A DNA stretch of 64,000 nucleotides from Oscillospiraceae bacterium (lineage in GTDB: Bacteria; Bacillota; Clostridia; Oscillospirales; Ruminococcaceae). The notes under the pieces are model-generated. The model was not told where the DNA came from, made no database searches, and worked only from the letters and a program-made list of their open reading frames with translations. Where the stretch lies: positions 112,715-176,714 of the forward strand of contig JAJQGT010000009.1 in NCBI GenBank assembly GCA_021201135.1, read 5' to 3'. Below are positions 23,700 to 32,078 of the stretch, piece after piece. Each line of letters opens with the position of its first letter. The first letter of the stretch is position 1. Position numbers and translations under genes: made by a program.

Positions 23700-23712
23700 G
23701 TGTTATTTTTGG

Positions 23713-23856
23713 AAACCCCTCAGTCACCCTTCGGGTGCCAGCTCCCCTTTCAGGGGAGCCTATGACTGCCTCTTTGCAAGAGCTTACGAGAGGATACAAA
23801 AAGCCTCCCCTGAAAGGGGAGGGGGACCGCCGCCGTAGGCGGTGGTGGAGGGGTTT
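23713..23856. repeat. Palindromic intergenic repeat, copy 2 (144 bp)
   Basis: Same plan as copy 1: AAACCCCTC at the left, GAGGGGTTT at the right, central CTCCCCTTTCAGGGGAG and CTCCCCTGAAAGGGGAG blocks, and variable small hairpins (CACCCTTCGGGTG; CCGCCGCCGTAGGCGG). It lies upstream of proS in non-coding DNA. Confidence 0.88.
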
Positions 23857-23859
23857 ATA

Positions 23860-24026
23860 AAAGGGGGCGCCTACGGATCGGAGACCGACCCGTAGGCAAA
23901 GAAAGGGAAAAATATGAAAAAGCTTTCGCGATACTGGCAATTTTGAAAGGGGGCGCTCACGGGTCGGGACGGTTTCCCGACCCGCAAGCAAAGAAAGGGA
24001 AAAATATGAAAAAGCTTTCGCGTAAC
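23860..24026 (+). repeat. Tandem pair of hairpin-SD-MKKLSR repeats
   Basis: Two copies (23860-23934 and 23946-24026, period about 86 bp) share AAAGGGGGCGC, a hairpin, GCAAAGAAAGGGAAAAATATG and AAAAAGCTTTCGCG. The hairpin stems differ but stay paired: CTACGG...CCGTAG in copy 1, CGGGTCGGGA...TCCCGACCCG in copy 2, meaning the structure rather than the sequence is kept. No such unit is seen elsewhere in the window. Confidence 0.75.
23914..23946 (+). CDS. Very short ORF in repeat copy 1 (MKKLSR start)
   Basis: Eleven codons from ATG 23914 to TGA, with AAAGGGA about 7 nt upstream. It begins MKKLSR like the second copy. Whether it is translated is unknown; the identical start in both copies behind a hairpin and SD is the only support. 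Confidence 0.3.
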   Translation: MKKLSRYWQF

Positions 24027-24119
24027 TGTTTGTTGGGGATATTTCTCAAGATAAATCCTGTGGATTTATCCTGTGGGGCCTCCCCTCTAGGCTCGCGATA
24101 TCTGTATGTCAATTTTTAG
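24006..24119 (+). CDS. Short ORF in repeat copy 2 (MKKLSR start)
   Basis: 37-codon ORF from ATG 24006 with AAAGGGA upstream. It starts MKKLSRNC, continues with a hydrophobic LLGIFLKI stretch and ends in a neutral tail with two Cys in all. It may be a small secreted or membrane peptide, or simply the open end of a repeat. No promoter was clear. No family recognised. Confidence 0.3.
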   Translation: MKKLSRNCLLGIFLKINPVDLSCGASPLGSRYLYVNF

Positions 24120-24186
24120 CGACAGCACAACGCTATGTGGATTGCCTGCGCCATGCCGCGCCGATATCCAAGTAAAGTCGTAAATA

Positions 24187-25764
24187 TCAACCGGTGATTT
24201 CCATAAGCTCAACCTCAAGGTCGATGTAAGTTCCGTTGCGATAGATGTTGAGTGTTATGGTATCTCCCACTGAGTAATTGTTTTTGATGTTGGTGAGCTC
24301 ATCCATGGTGGTGATGGTCTCGTCATTTACGCCGACGATAATGTCGTATGCCTCGACTCCGGCGACATCTGCACCCGAACCGGGTTCAACGTATCTGACC
24401 ATGACGCCCTGCGGGATTCCATAGTAGAATGCGACGTAAACCGTTATATCCTCACCGGTAATTCCGATAGAAGGTCTACCGGTGACGTAGCCGTACTGCA
24501 TGAGGTCGTTTATAATCGGGAGTGCATCGTCAATCGGGATTGCAAAGCCGAGTCCTTCGCCATAGGAGGAGGAAACCTTTGCCGAGATGATTCCGATCAC
24601 CTGACCGTAGGCATTGACCATCGGTCCGCCCGAGTTGCCGCTGTTGACGGAAGCATCAGTTTGGATAAGTGTCATGTCCTTGCCGTTGACGTTAAGGGTT
24701 CTGTTAAGACCGGAAACGATTCCGACGGACATTGAGCCGTAGAGGTCGTATCCGAGAGGGTTACCGATTACGATTGCCGCCTCGCCGACCTTGAGGTCGG
24801 ATGATATTCCGAGCTCAGCCGCAGTCAAGCCCTCGGCATCAATCTTGAGAACCGCGATATCCGACTGCGAATCCTCGCCGATGAGGGTTGCCTCATACTG
24901 GTTCATGTCGGAGTCGACTATTGCAATGCTTGTGGCGTCTTCAACGACATGAGCACATGTCAGGATGTAGCCGTCCTCGGTCAGGATGATTCCCGTGCCG
25001 GTGGCGCTTCCGCTTGCGGTTGTGGAGGAAACTCCGACTACCGAAGGCGAAACCTTCTCGTATATTTCGGTGAGGGTGTAACTGCCCTCAGCGGTCATCA
25101 TCTGTTCAAGAGTGGGATATTCCCTGTTGGAAACGGCGTTTTCGGCGTCGGAGCTGTTGTCTTCGGCAACTGCATCGGTGGAAGCCTCGTCGTCTTCGTT
25201 CTCGTCAAGAACCACTTCGTCCTCGTCGGCAGAGCCCTGAGAAGCCGTGACGGAATTATCTTTGTTCTTCTCGTCTTCCCGTACGGTATCAAAATCGGTG
25301 CCGCTCAGAGCAATATAAGCCGAAATCGACGTTACCGAAACGACGAATACCGCAAGTATTCCGACGATGATTCCGATTGCAATCTTGCCGCCGTTGCCCT
25401 TCTTCTTGGGTGTGGGGGCACTGTAGACATACTCACTGCGGTTGCCGTTTTCCGATGTGTTATAGCTTCCGTAGCTGTAGCTATTATTGCCATAGCTGTT
25501 GCTACTGCTGTAGTTTTGTCCGAAAGAGTATGAATACGGGTTCTGGGAGTAGCCGTTCTGCTGGCTGTCGGTGTTGGTATAAGAGCCCGCCTCCGAGGTG
25601 CTCTCGGTTGACGGTTCCTCCACTACGACGGCTTCCGGTTGAGAAACAGTTTCGGAAACCGATTCGGTTTCAACAGTGGTCTCGCTTGCTTCGGGCACTG
25701 TGTTCTCCGCCGGCTGAGTATTTTCATCTATTCTATTTTCATTCTCATTGAAATTATCATTCAT
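24187..25764 (-). CDS. HtrA/DegP-like membrane serine protease with PDZ domain
   Basis: 525 residues. A long, low-complexity cytosolic N-terminus (1-125; Glu/Ser/Thr, then Ser/Tyr/Asn/Gly-rich) is followed by one transmembrane helix (128-152), an acidic linker (155-215) and an S1C trypsin-like domain with triad His272 (TCAHVV), Asp302 (SDIAVLK) and Ser378 (NSGNSGGPM). A single PDZ domain (about 430-525) ends the protein. HtrA proteases degrade or refold damaged envelope proteins. The N-terminal cytosolic tail is longer than in Bacillus HtrA. Stand-alone gene; RBS GGAGG precedes ATG 25764. Confidence 0.92.
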   Translation of the reverse strand: MNDNFNENENRIDENTQPAENTVPEASETTVETESVSETVSQPEAVVVEEPSTESTSEAGSYTNTDSQQNGYSQNPYSYSFGQNYSSSNSYGNNSYSYGSYNTSENGNRSEYVYSAPTPKKKGNGGKIAIGIIVGILAVFVVSVTSISAYIALSGTDFDTVREDEKNKDNSVTASQGSADEDEVVLDENEDDEASTDAVAEDNSSDAENAVSNREYPTLEQMMTAEGSYTLTEIYEKVSPSVVGVSSTTASGSATGTGIILTEDGYILTCAHVVEDATSIAIVDSDMNQYEATLIGEDSQSDIAVLKIDAEGLTAAELGISSDLKVGEAAIVIGNPLGYDLYGSMSVGIVSGLNRTLNVNGKDMTLIQTDASVNSGNSGGPMVNAYGQVIGIISAKVSSSYGEGLGFAIPIDDALPIINDLMQYGYVTGRPSIGITGEDITVYVAFYYGIPQGVMVRYVEPGSGADVAGVEAYDIIVGVNDETITTMDELTNIKNNYSVGDTITLNIYRNGTYIDLEVELMEITG

Positions 25765-25886
25765 AAATATGCGTCCTCCGTTCCCGTTCCGCTCCCTATG
25801 CTAATAATTATAAGCCTGAATGTGTAAATCACATGAAGGAATACAGAATATTTTAAGATTTGAATCGGGGAAGTTCGTGAGAAAGC

Positions 25887-25915
25887 TTGATATACCCTGA
25901 TTTTTGTGATACAAT
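25887..25915 (+). promoter_or_regulatory. Promoter of the MBOAT-like operon
   Basis: TTGATA (25887-25892), 17-nt spacer, TACAAT (25910-25915), about 32 nt before the TTG start. Confidence 0.65.
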
Positions 25916-25947
25916 TAAGGTACTGTCTACCAAAGGGGGATTTTTAA

Positions 25948-27243
25948 TTGTCGTATACCGACCTAATATTCGTTTTCTGCTTTTTACCTATATATATGAT
26001 TCTCTCGCTTCTTTGCAGTGAGACGAGGAACAAAAACCTTGTATCGCTCATAATGTCCGTGGTGTTCATCGCTTGGGCGAGACCTCTGTATTATGCGCTT
26101 ATTCTGGGCTTAATATTCCTCGTGTACCTTGCGGCAAGGCTCTGCGAGGGCGGAAAGCTGCCGTGGCTTCGGGTAGTCGCGGGGGCTGTGACAGTAGCAT
26201 TGTCGCTCTTCCCTATTATCAGTTTGGGCTCACTCGGAACCATCAGCGGCACCGTCTCGGCTATCGGGTTTATCCTCTTCGATGTCCGGTCAGTCATGTA
26301 TCTGAAGGATTCCAAGGACGAAGCCGAGAAGAGCTTTGTCGACCTGTCAGTGTATTTGATATCGTTTGAGATGATGGCGATTTCGCCCATGTTCAGCTAT
26401 TCGGAGCTGAAGGATCAAATCAAAGAGCGCCATGCCGGGCTTGCGATGCTGTCAAGTGGGCTCGAGAGATTCATCTGCGGGCTTGCGGCTGTCACCGTTT
26501 TGGGCTTCCCGCTTGACAGGCTGATGAACGCCGCGCTGTTTGAAGGCTCGCGTCCGATACTCAATCTGATTCTTGGCGCCCTGTTCATTGCGATTGAAAT
26601 CTATGTCGTGGCGCTCGGCTATCTTTCGATGTCCGAGGGGCTTATGCTGATGAGCGGCTATCGCATCGAGCTCCATGCTGGGTGCTTCCTGCCGAAGAGC
26701 CTGATGATTGACCATGTCGGAGTTGTAAGCCCGACTTACAAGACTGCTTCCGAAAAGCTCACCGATAATCCGCTGTGGCTCATGCTTTCGGCGGTCGGGC
26801 TTTGCATTATTGCGGGGATCTCGTTCGGTGTCGGAGCCGGCGGGGTTGCGCTCGCCTGCATAGTCGGCGTCGCCGTAATCCTGCAAAAATTCTTTGAGAC
26901 GAAAAAGTCAATCCCGGCGGGAGTGTTCACGTTTCTGGTGGCAATACTTGCGGTTTTCCTCTGCACCAACCGCTCGCTCAGGGATTACGCTTCGTGGGTA
27001 ACGTTCGGCTCGAATGACTACCTGATGAGCTACAATCTCTGGGACGAGCTCTCAAGGGGCTGGATATATGTGCTGATTGCGATATTCTATATTTCGCCGC
27101 TGAGACCCCTTGCGGGAGTTCTCAAGCGAAAGATAATGACCGAGAACGAGAACTCTTACGGAACGATAAGAGTTGCGAGCACGGTCTCAGTGACACTGCT
27201 TCTCGTGATTTCAACCGTTGCAATGGTAACGGCGGTTTACTAA
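25948..27243 (+). CDS. MBOAT/AlgI-like membrane protein lacking the usual catalytic His motif
   Basis: 431 residues from a TTG start (AAAGGGGGA upstream). About ten transmembrane helices. The N-terminus (FCFLPIYMILSLLCSETRNKNLVSLIMSVVFIAW split across two helices) and the later GLERFICGLAAV and LGYLSMSEGLMLMSGYRI segments follow the order of AlgI-type O-acyltransferases. Where those have a conserved RWH active site, this protein reads LMIDHVGV, so the enzyme may be inactive or altered. First gene of a four-gene run (25948-30724). In normal systems AlgI acts with a DHHW/AlgJ protein, and the next gene resembles only the start of such a protein. Confidence 0.65.
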   Translation: MSYTDLIFVFCFLPIYMILSLLCSETRNKNLVSLIMSVVFIAWARPLYYALILGLIFLVYLAARLCEGGKLPWLRVVAGAVTVALSLFPIISLGSLGTISGTVSAIGFILFDVRSVMYLKDSKDEAEKSFVDLSVYLISFEMMAISPMFSYSELKDQIKERHAGLAMLSSGLERFICGLAAVTVLGFPLDRLMNAALFEGSRPILNLILGALFIAIEIYVVALGYLSMSEGLMLMSGYRIELHAGCFLPKSLMIDHVGVVSPTYKTASEKLTDNPLWLMLSAVGLCIIAGISFGVGAGGVALACIVGVAVILQKFFETKKSIPAGVFTFLVAILAVFLCTNRSLRDYASWVTFGSNDYLMSYNLWDELSRGWIYVLIAIFYISPLRPLAGVLKRKIMTENENSYGTIRVASTVSVTLLLVISTVAMVTAVY

Positions 27244-27255
27244 GGGGGTTCAAAA

Positions 27256-28431
27256 ATGGCTAAGAAGAAAAAGAAGAACATCTCCTTGGAGATTACCCCC
27301 GCTGTCGACTCTGTCGAAGCACAAAAAACAGAAACCGTTGAAGAATCTTCACCTAAATTCGAAATCGGACAGAAGGGCGACGAGTTTGACATTAGCTACT
27401 CCCGTGCCGTCAGGAACACAAACGCCGACGCCGACGAGCTTCTTAACGACCTCAGTCAGGAGCAGGGCGCAGACAGATACAACTTCATCGGATTCACGAT
27501 TCCAGTCTTAGTGCTTCTGTTCTTTGCCCTCAGCTTCATTCTCATCAACCGCTCGGACTTTTCGGAGGTCTTCACCGCGAAGCTTTCGACCGAGACGGTC
27601 ATGGACGGAAGCTATCTCGAAAACCTGACGTATGCCTACAACACCACCCTTCCTTTCGGCGACGGGCTTTCGGATATAGGCGAACTGCTCGGCTTTGCTC
27701 CGAAGTCGGAGGACGAAGAGGAAGTCGAGGAAGATGAGTGGGACAGCCTTGTAGATGTTCAGGAGCCGGAGGTCACCGAGCCGATTGTTACAACCGTGCC
27801 GACCACCACTGAGCCGGTAACCACGGCTACCACCGAAACGGTCGAGGAGGAAGTCCCCGACACCTATGTCATGTATGCCACCGGCACCGTCAACATCAGG
27901 CTTGAGCCCTCGAGCGACTCAATGATGCTCGGCTATTTCAGCATAAATAACGAGGTTGACGTTATCGAAATCCGGGACGACGGCTGGGCTGAGATTTACT
28001 ACAGCGGAATCCACGCCTATGTCGATGCGGAATATCTGAGCGACGCAAGAGTCGTTATCACGACCACAACCGAGGCGACGACCGAAGTCACCACTACCAC
28101 AGAGGAGACCGAAGAGGTCACCACCACTCCCGAGGTGACGACGGAAGCCACCACTGAAGCGACGACAGAGGCTACCACCACAACCACGAGAATCACAACC
28201 TATTATCCCGAAATCAATTACACGACACCTGCCACAACCACCACGCAGGCGACCACTACAGAGCCCACGACCGAAGCAACAACCGAGGCTACCACGGAGC
28301 CCACCACTTCGGAGACGACCACAGCCGTCACGACCACCGAGCCCGATGTAACCACAGAGGCACCGGTCACCACCTCGGTTGAGATTACCACTCAGCCTGT
28401 CGAGGTTCCCGAAGCAGGAGCGGCGGAGTGA
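27256..28431 (+). CDS. Membrane-anchored SH3b protein with Thr-rich region, DHHW-like N-terminal segment
   Basis: 391 residues. Basic N-terminus (MAKKKKK), cytosolic tail to about 75, transmembrane helix about 78-98, then a short stretch (STETVMDGSYLENLTYAYNTTLPFGDGL) that resembles the start of DHHW/AlgJ-like proteins, an acidic linker, an SH3b domain (about 205-258, VNIRLEPSSDSMMLG...GWAEIYY), and a 125-residue Thr-rich, mucin-like tail. Its SH3b domain and Thr linkers resemble those of the GH5 enzyme. It would sit on the outer face of the membrane, perhaps contacting cell wall. It ends in a GTGA overlap with the next gene. Confidence 0.65.
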   Translation: MAKKKKKNISLEITPAVDSVEAQKTETVEESSPKFEIGQKGDEFDISYSRAVRNTNADADELLNDLSQEQGADRYNFIGFTIPVLVLLFFALSFILINRSDFSEVFTAKLSTETVMDGSYLENLTYAYNTTLPFGDGLSDIGELLGFAPKSEDEEEVEEDEWDSLVDVQEPEVTEPIVTTVPTTTEPVTTATTETVEEEVPDTYVMYATGTVNIRLEPSSDSMMLGYFSINNEVDVIEIRDDGWAEIYYSGIHAYVDAEYLSDARVVITTTTEATTEVTTTTEETEEVTTTPEVTTEATTEATTEATTTTTRITTYYPEINYTTPATTTTQATTTEPTTEATTEATTEPTTSETTTAVTTTEPDVTTEAPVTTSVEITTQPVEVPEAGAAE

Positions 28432-29354
28432 ACCCCTACGGACGAAAGCGTTATCTGACGCTCGATGCGGCCCTGAAGTGCGAATTCGGCGAAAAGGTCG
28501 TCAAGGTCCCGCTGAATGCGGGGATGACATGCCCGAATCGGGACGGAAAAGTCGGCGTCGACGGTTGCAGTTACTGCTCGAATGTCCTGTCGGGCGAGTT
28601 TGCGGGCAATCCCCGTGAAAGCCTTAGGGAGCAGTTCGAGAAGACGAAAGCGTTATATCTCAACAAATGGGGCGAGACGAAATACATCGCCTATTTGCAG
28701 GCGGGAAGCAACACCTATGCGGATGTTGAAACCCTCAGGAGTATATATGCTTCCGCTTTGTCACTTCCCGTTGTCGGGCTGTCGGTTGCCACAAGAGCCG
28801 ACTGCTTAGGCAAGGATGTCCTTGATTTGCTGTCCGAGATAAACGAAAAAACCTATCTCACGGTCGAGCTCGGGCTTCAGAGCTCGAATGACAGGACGGC
28901 TGAAAGAATCAACCGAGGGCACACTTATGCCGAATTCCTCGAGGGCTACAATGCTCTCAGGGAGAGAAATATCAGGGTCTGTGTGCACATAATAAACGGT
29001 CTTGTCGGCGAGACGAGGGAGGATATGCTTGCGACCGCCAGAGACGTTGCGAGCCTCCGACCCTATGAAATCAAGATTCACCTTATGCACGTCATCAGGG
29101 GCACCCTTGACGAAAAGAGATACCTTTCTGGCGAGCTTGAAACCCTCTCGAAAGACGAATATATCGGCATCGTCTGCGACCAGCTCGAGCTTCTTCCGCC
29201 TGAAACGGCAATAGGACGGCTCACCGGCGACGGCGACAGATCAACACTTGTGGCTCCCGCATGGAGCATGGACAAAAGAAGCGTCCTCGGAGGAATCGAC
29301 CACGAGCTCAAGCTCAGGGATTCTTATCAGGGGAAGCTCTTTGAAAATATATAG
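28428..29354 (+). CDS. Radical SAM protein, TIGR01212/YhcC family
   Basis: 308 residues from a GTG start that overlaps the previous stop (GTGA). The radical SAM cluster is in CPNRDGKVGVDGCSYC, where the Cys spacing is wider than the standard CxxxCxxC, as is typical of this family. AGSNTYAD, LGLQSSND and HIINGLVGETREDM are further family landmarks. The enzyme would cleave S-adenosylmethionine with a [4Fe-4S] cluster; its substrate is not established. Members are widespread single-copy genes. Its place in this operon next to envelope genes is probably not functional. Confidence 0.88.
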   Translation: MNPYGRKRYLTLDAALKCEFGEKVVKVPLNAGMTCPNRDGKVGVDGCSYCSNVLSGEFAGNPRESLREQFEKTKALYLNKWGETKYIAYLQAGSNTYADVETLRSIYASALSLPVVGLSVATRADCLGKDVLDLLSEINEKTYLTVELGLQSSNDRTAERINRGHTYAEFLEGYNALRERNIRVCVHIINGLVGETREDMLATARDVASLRPYEIKIHLMHVIRGTLDEKRYLSGELETLSKDEYIGIVCDQLELLPPETAIGRLTGDGDRSTLVAPAWSMDKRSVLGGIDHELKLRDSYQGKLFENI

Positions 29355-29365
29355 GGGACGATATT

Positions 29366-30724
29366 ATGAAGAGAATTATCAGCCTGATTTTAGCGTTTGT
29401 GCTCATGTTCAGCCTTTGCGGGTGCGGAGATGGCGCAAACAACGATGAAACCGAAGTGACCGAGACTACCGAGGAGATGGAAGAAGTGAAGGAAGAGCCT
29501 GTTGTTTATACCTATGACATGAGCACGCTTCCGGACGTTTCGGAGCTCGAAGCTTCGGACGCTCTCACCGACCCGTTCACCTTCCTTGACGGGACATACG
29601 TCGACAACGCCGACGACTGGGCGCGAAGAGTCGCCGAAATCAAGGCGATGTATCAGTACTATATGTACGGAATCTGGCGGGACGGCTCGGACGAGGAGCT
29701 CACCTATTCCCTCGACGGCTCGACGCTGACCGTCTATATCACAAGAATAAGCACCGGCGCGACGACGAGCTTCACGGCGACCGTCAACATGCCGGACAGC
29801 GGTATTTCGGCGCCCGACGGCGGCTATCCCGTTATCGTCGGGATGCACCAGGGAATCAGTGAGGACACCGCGACCGCAAACGGCTATGCCGTCATCACCC
29901 TCGACTATTACGCCTATGGCATTGCTTCGGACGACACCAACCACACCGGCGCGTTCTATGACCTCTATCCCTACGGCGACGACTGGCAGGAGCAGACGGG
30001 CGTCCTGATGGCGTGGAGCTGGGGATGCTCGAAAATACTTGATGCCCTCGAGGCAGGCTTGGGTGACGAGCTCAACATCAGCTGTACCAACACCGCCGTC
30101 ACCGGCGTTTCGCGTTGGGGCAAGGCGGCGATAGTCTGCGGCGTTTTCGATACGAGATTCAAGCTTGTCATGCCGTCCTGCTCGGGTGCGGGAGGAGTTG
30201 CGCTCTTCCGATACACGTCCGAAGGCAAGACCTATGATTTCAGCTCGGTCGGGGCTTCGAGCTCGTATGCATACACCCAGAACGAGCCGCTCTCGAGCCT
30301 TCAGGCATCCGGCGAAGTCGGTTGGTTCTGCGACAGGTTCAAGGAATTCAAATCCGCCGAGTATCTCCCCTTCGACCAGCATCTCTTAATCAGTACGATT
30401 GCGAGCGAGGACAGGTATCTCCTCATCATCGGCTCCTGCATCTATGAGGACTGGGTCAACGCCCCGGCGATGTGGTATGCCTACGTCGCGGCGGAGTATG
30501 TCTATGACTATTTGGGGCTTTCCGACCACATCGCAATCAACATCCATCAGCAGGGGCACGCTGTTCTTGCGGAGGATATCGAGTATATGACCGACTACTT
30601 CAACTATCACGTCTACGGCATCGAGCCGGAGCTCGACCTTGACGATTTGAAGACCTCCGTCTTTGCGCTCGATGTGAACGCCGACAGCAGTATGGACAAC
30701 TTCAACAAAAGATGGATGGACTGA
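29366..30724 (+). CDS. Glucuronoyl esterase-like lipoprotein, CE15
   Basis: 452 residues. Signal peptide with lipobox ending at Cys20, acidic linker, then an alpha/beta-hydrolase of CE15 type: LPDVSELEASDALTDPF start, the MYGIWR region, and nucleophile Ser249 in GVSRWGKAA, the CE15 hallmark G-x-S-R-x-G-K. The acidic residue is probably in SCIYEDWVNA and the catalytic His in QQGHAV. CE15 enzymes cut the ester between lignin alcohols and 4-O-methylglucuronic acid on xylan. Fits the fibre-degrading theme. RBS GGGGA precedes ATG 29366; terminator follows at 30742. Confidence 0.87.
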   Translation: MKRIISLILAFVLMFSLCGCGDGANNDETEVTETTEEMEEVKEEPVVYTYDMSTLPDVSELEASDALTDPFTFLDGTYVDNADDWARRVAEIKAMYQYYMYGIWRDGSDEELTYSLDGSTLTVYITRISTGATTSFTATVNMPDSGISAPDGGYPVIVGMHQGISEDTATANGYAVITLDYYAYGIASDDTNHTGAFYDLYPYGDDWQEQTGVLMAWSWGCSKILDALEAGLGDELNISCTNTAVTGVSRWGKAAIVCGVFDTRFKLVMPSCSGAGGVALFRYTSEGKTYDFSSVGASSSYAYTQNEPLSSLQASGEVGWFCDRFKEFKSAEYLPFDQHLLISTIASEDRYLLIIGSCIYEDWVNAPAMWYAYVAAEYVYDYLGLSDHIAINIHQQGHAVLAEDIEYMTDYFNYHVYGIEPELDLDDLKTSVFALDVNADSSMDNFNKRWMD

Positions 30725-30741
30725 CATCCTGATATAAAAAC

Positions 30742-30779
30742 AACCGGCTTGGCGCAATTCCAAGCCGGTTTATTTTTTT
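30742..30779. terminator. Bidirectional terminator after the CE15 gene
   Basis: 11-bp stem AACCGGCTTGG/CCAAGCCGGTT (30742-30770), then TATTTTTTT; an A-run lies on the left. It serves the converging cupin gene as well. Confidence 0.85.
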
Positions 30780-30783
30780 GCAT

Positions 30784-31527
30784 TTATTCAGCCTTCGGTG
30801 CGGGCTCGAGCCATTCGTTCGAACAGCCTTCGCCCGGGACTTCGATAGCAAGATGCGAGAACCAACTGTCCTTGCCGGCACCGTGCCAGTGCTTGACGCC
30901 CGCCGGGATATTGACGCAGTCGCCGGGGTGCATCTCAATCGTCTCCTTGCCCCACTCCTGATAGTAGCCGACGCCGCCGACGCAGATGAGAATCTGCCCG
31001 CCGCCCTTCTCTGCTTTGTGGATATGCCAGTTATCGCGGCACCCGGGCTCGAAGGTGACGTTGAAGACACTGACCTGCGAGGTTGAAACGGGAGCTAAGT
31101 AGCTCTGTCCGCTGAAATACTGCGCATAGCCGTCGTTCGGCGCGCCTATCGGGAAAATCATCGAGGCGGCATGGGCGGACTTGCCATTATCGTCCTCTGT
31201 AACCTCCTCCGTCCAGACGGTCTTTGCCATGTTGAAGACCGCCCAAGCCTTTGCCCAACCGGCATAGAAAGCCGCATGAGTTATGACCGCCGCAATCTCG
31301 CTCTTCGTAACGCCGTGATTCCTGGCATTCTGCAAATGATAAAGAAGCGATGAGTCAGTGGTCCCCGAGCTCATCAGAGCGACAACCGTCACGATGCAAC
31401 GGGTCTTGAGGTCGATGTCCCCGTTGTTCCAGTCCTCGCCGAAAAGAACGTCGTCGTTAAAGTGTGCGAACTCCGGAGCGAACTCCCCGAGCGAATCTCT
31501 GCCTGCGGTTTGGGTTATTTTTGACAT
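30784..31527 (-). CDS. Carboxymuconolactone decarboxylase-cupin fusion protein
   Basis: 247 residues. N-terminal CMD/AhpD-like helical domain (1-110; LKTRCIVTVVALMSSG, LQNARNHGVTKSEIAAVITHAAFYAGW) fused to a cupin (about 135-235; DNWHIHKAEKGGGQI, HPGDCVNIPAGVKHWHG) with two His-rich metal-binding motifs. The usual AhpD CxxC pair is absent. Such fusions are common in gut bacteria and their reaction is unproven; some are near MerR-controlled redox genes. RBS AAGGAG precedes ATG 31527. It follows the cyclophilin-like gene by 15 nt, and both appear driven by the MerR-type promoter at 32009-32039. Confidence 0.85.
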   Translation of the reverse strand: MSKITQTAGRDSLGEFAPEFAHFNDDVLFGEDWNNGDIDLKTRCIVTVVALMSSGTTDSSLLYHLQNARNHGVTKSEIAAVITHAAFYAGWAKAWAVFNMAKTVWTEEVTEDDNGKSAHAASMIFPIGAPNDGYAQYFSGQSYLAPVSTSQVSVFNVTFEPGCRDNWHIHKAEKGGGQILICVGGVGYYQEWGKETIEMHPGDCVNIPAGVKHWHGAGKDSWFSHLAIEVPGEGCSNEWLEPAPKAE

Positions 31528-31542
31528 AACAAATTCTCCTTC

Positions 31543-31896
31543 TTATTTCAGTTCAAGTGTGATTTCAACCGAATCGGTGTCTAAAAGCTCCCGGATTTCT
31601 TCATCCGAAAGCCCTTCGATATGCCCGAGCTTGGTGAATGCCCATGTGTTGTTATCAAAGTAGAGACAAATCTGGTTGCCCAAGTACAGGACTATATCGC
31701 CCGGAATCGTCGTTACCTGCACATCGTTGCGTGTAAACGTCTGCGGGAGCGCTCCCGTCTGCTCAAATCCACCGTAGCGGTTCAAAGTCGCTGTGATGCT
31801 CTCGTTTTCAAGATAACTCCTGATTTCCGCAACCGATTCGTTGTCCTCCCATGATACAGTCAACTCGGTGCCGTTCACGGTCAATATAATTTCCAT
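31543..31896 (-). CDS. Cyclophilin-like fold protein, signal peptide probably lost
   Basis: 117 residues beginning MEIILTVNGTELTVSWEDNES, with YGGFEQTGALPQ, GDIVLYLGNQICLYF and the family-type ending. Relatives are often lipoproteins with a Thr/Glu-rich linker. Here in-frame codons upstream of the ATG (about 31897-31998) encode a linker-like stretch rich in Thr and Glu back to a TAG at 31999-32001, but no start codon or signal peptide, so the N-terminus looks eroded. GGAGG 11 nt upstream of ATG 31896 could still start a cytosolic form. Function unknown. Confidence 0.7.
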   Translation of the reverse strand: MEIILTVNGTELTVSWEDNESVAEIRSYLENESITATLNRYGGFEQTGALPQTFTRNDVQVTTIPGDIVLYLGNQICLYFDNNTWAFTKLGHIEGLSDEEIRELLDTDSVEITLELK

Positions 31897-31976
31897 TTCG
31901 GTTTCTTCCTCCGTTTCTGTGGTAGTGACTTCTTCGCTCTGATACTCTTCTGTAGTTTTAAATCGACAATATCCGC

Positions 31977-32005
31977 TTGACGTGCAGATATCCGTCTGCT
32001 ATAAT
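31977..32005 (+). promoter_or_regulatory. Promoter of the MerR regulator
   Basis: TTGACG (31977-31982), 17-nt spacer, TATAAT (32000-32005). It is back-to-back with the divergent promoter at 32009-32039. Confidence 0.65.
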
Positions 32006-32008
32006 AGC

Positions 32009-32039
32009 ATTATAATACCTGAACCTGACTTTAGGTCAA
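32009..32039 (-). promoter_or_regulatory. MerR-type promoter and dyad operator for the divergent genes
   Basis: Minus-strand TTGACC (32039-32034), 19-nt spacer, TATAAT (32014-32009). The 19-nt spacer is the hallmark of MerR-activated promoters, and the spacer holds an imperfect dyad ACCTGAA-N6-TTTAGGT (32017-32036). Confidence 0.82.
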
Positions 32040-32078
32040 GACTTTTCTTGAAAAATTTTTAAGAAAGAAGCGAAATTT

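Noticed and set aside
23860-24026. CRISPR repeats
   Set aside because: Only two units, longer than typical repeats, with an internal SD and start codon and no cas genes.
29390-30382. 330-codon minus-strand frame opposite the CE15 gene
   Set aside because: Antisense to a gene with a lipobox and complete catalytic motifs; Arg/Val-rich shadow without RBS.
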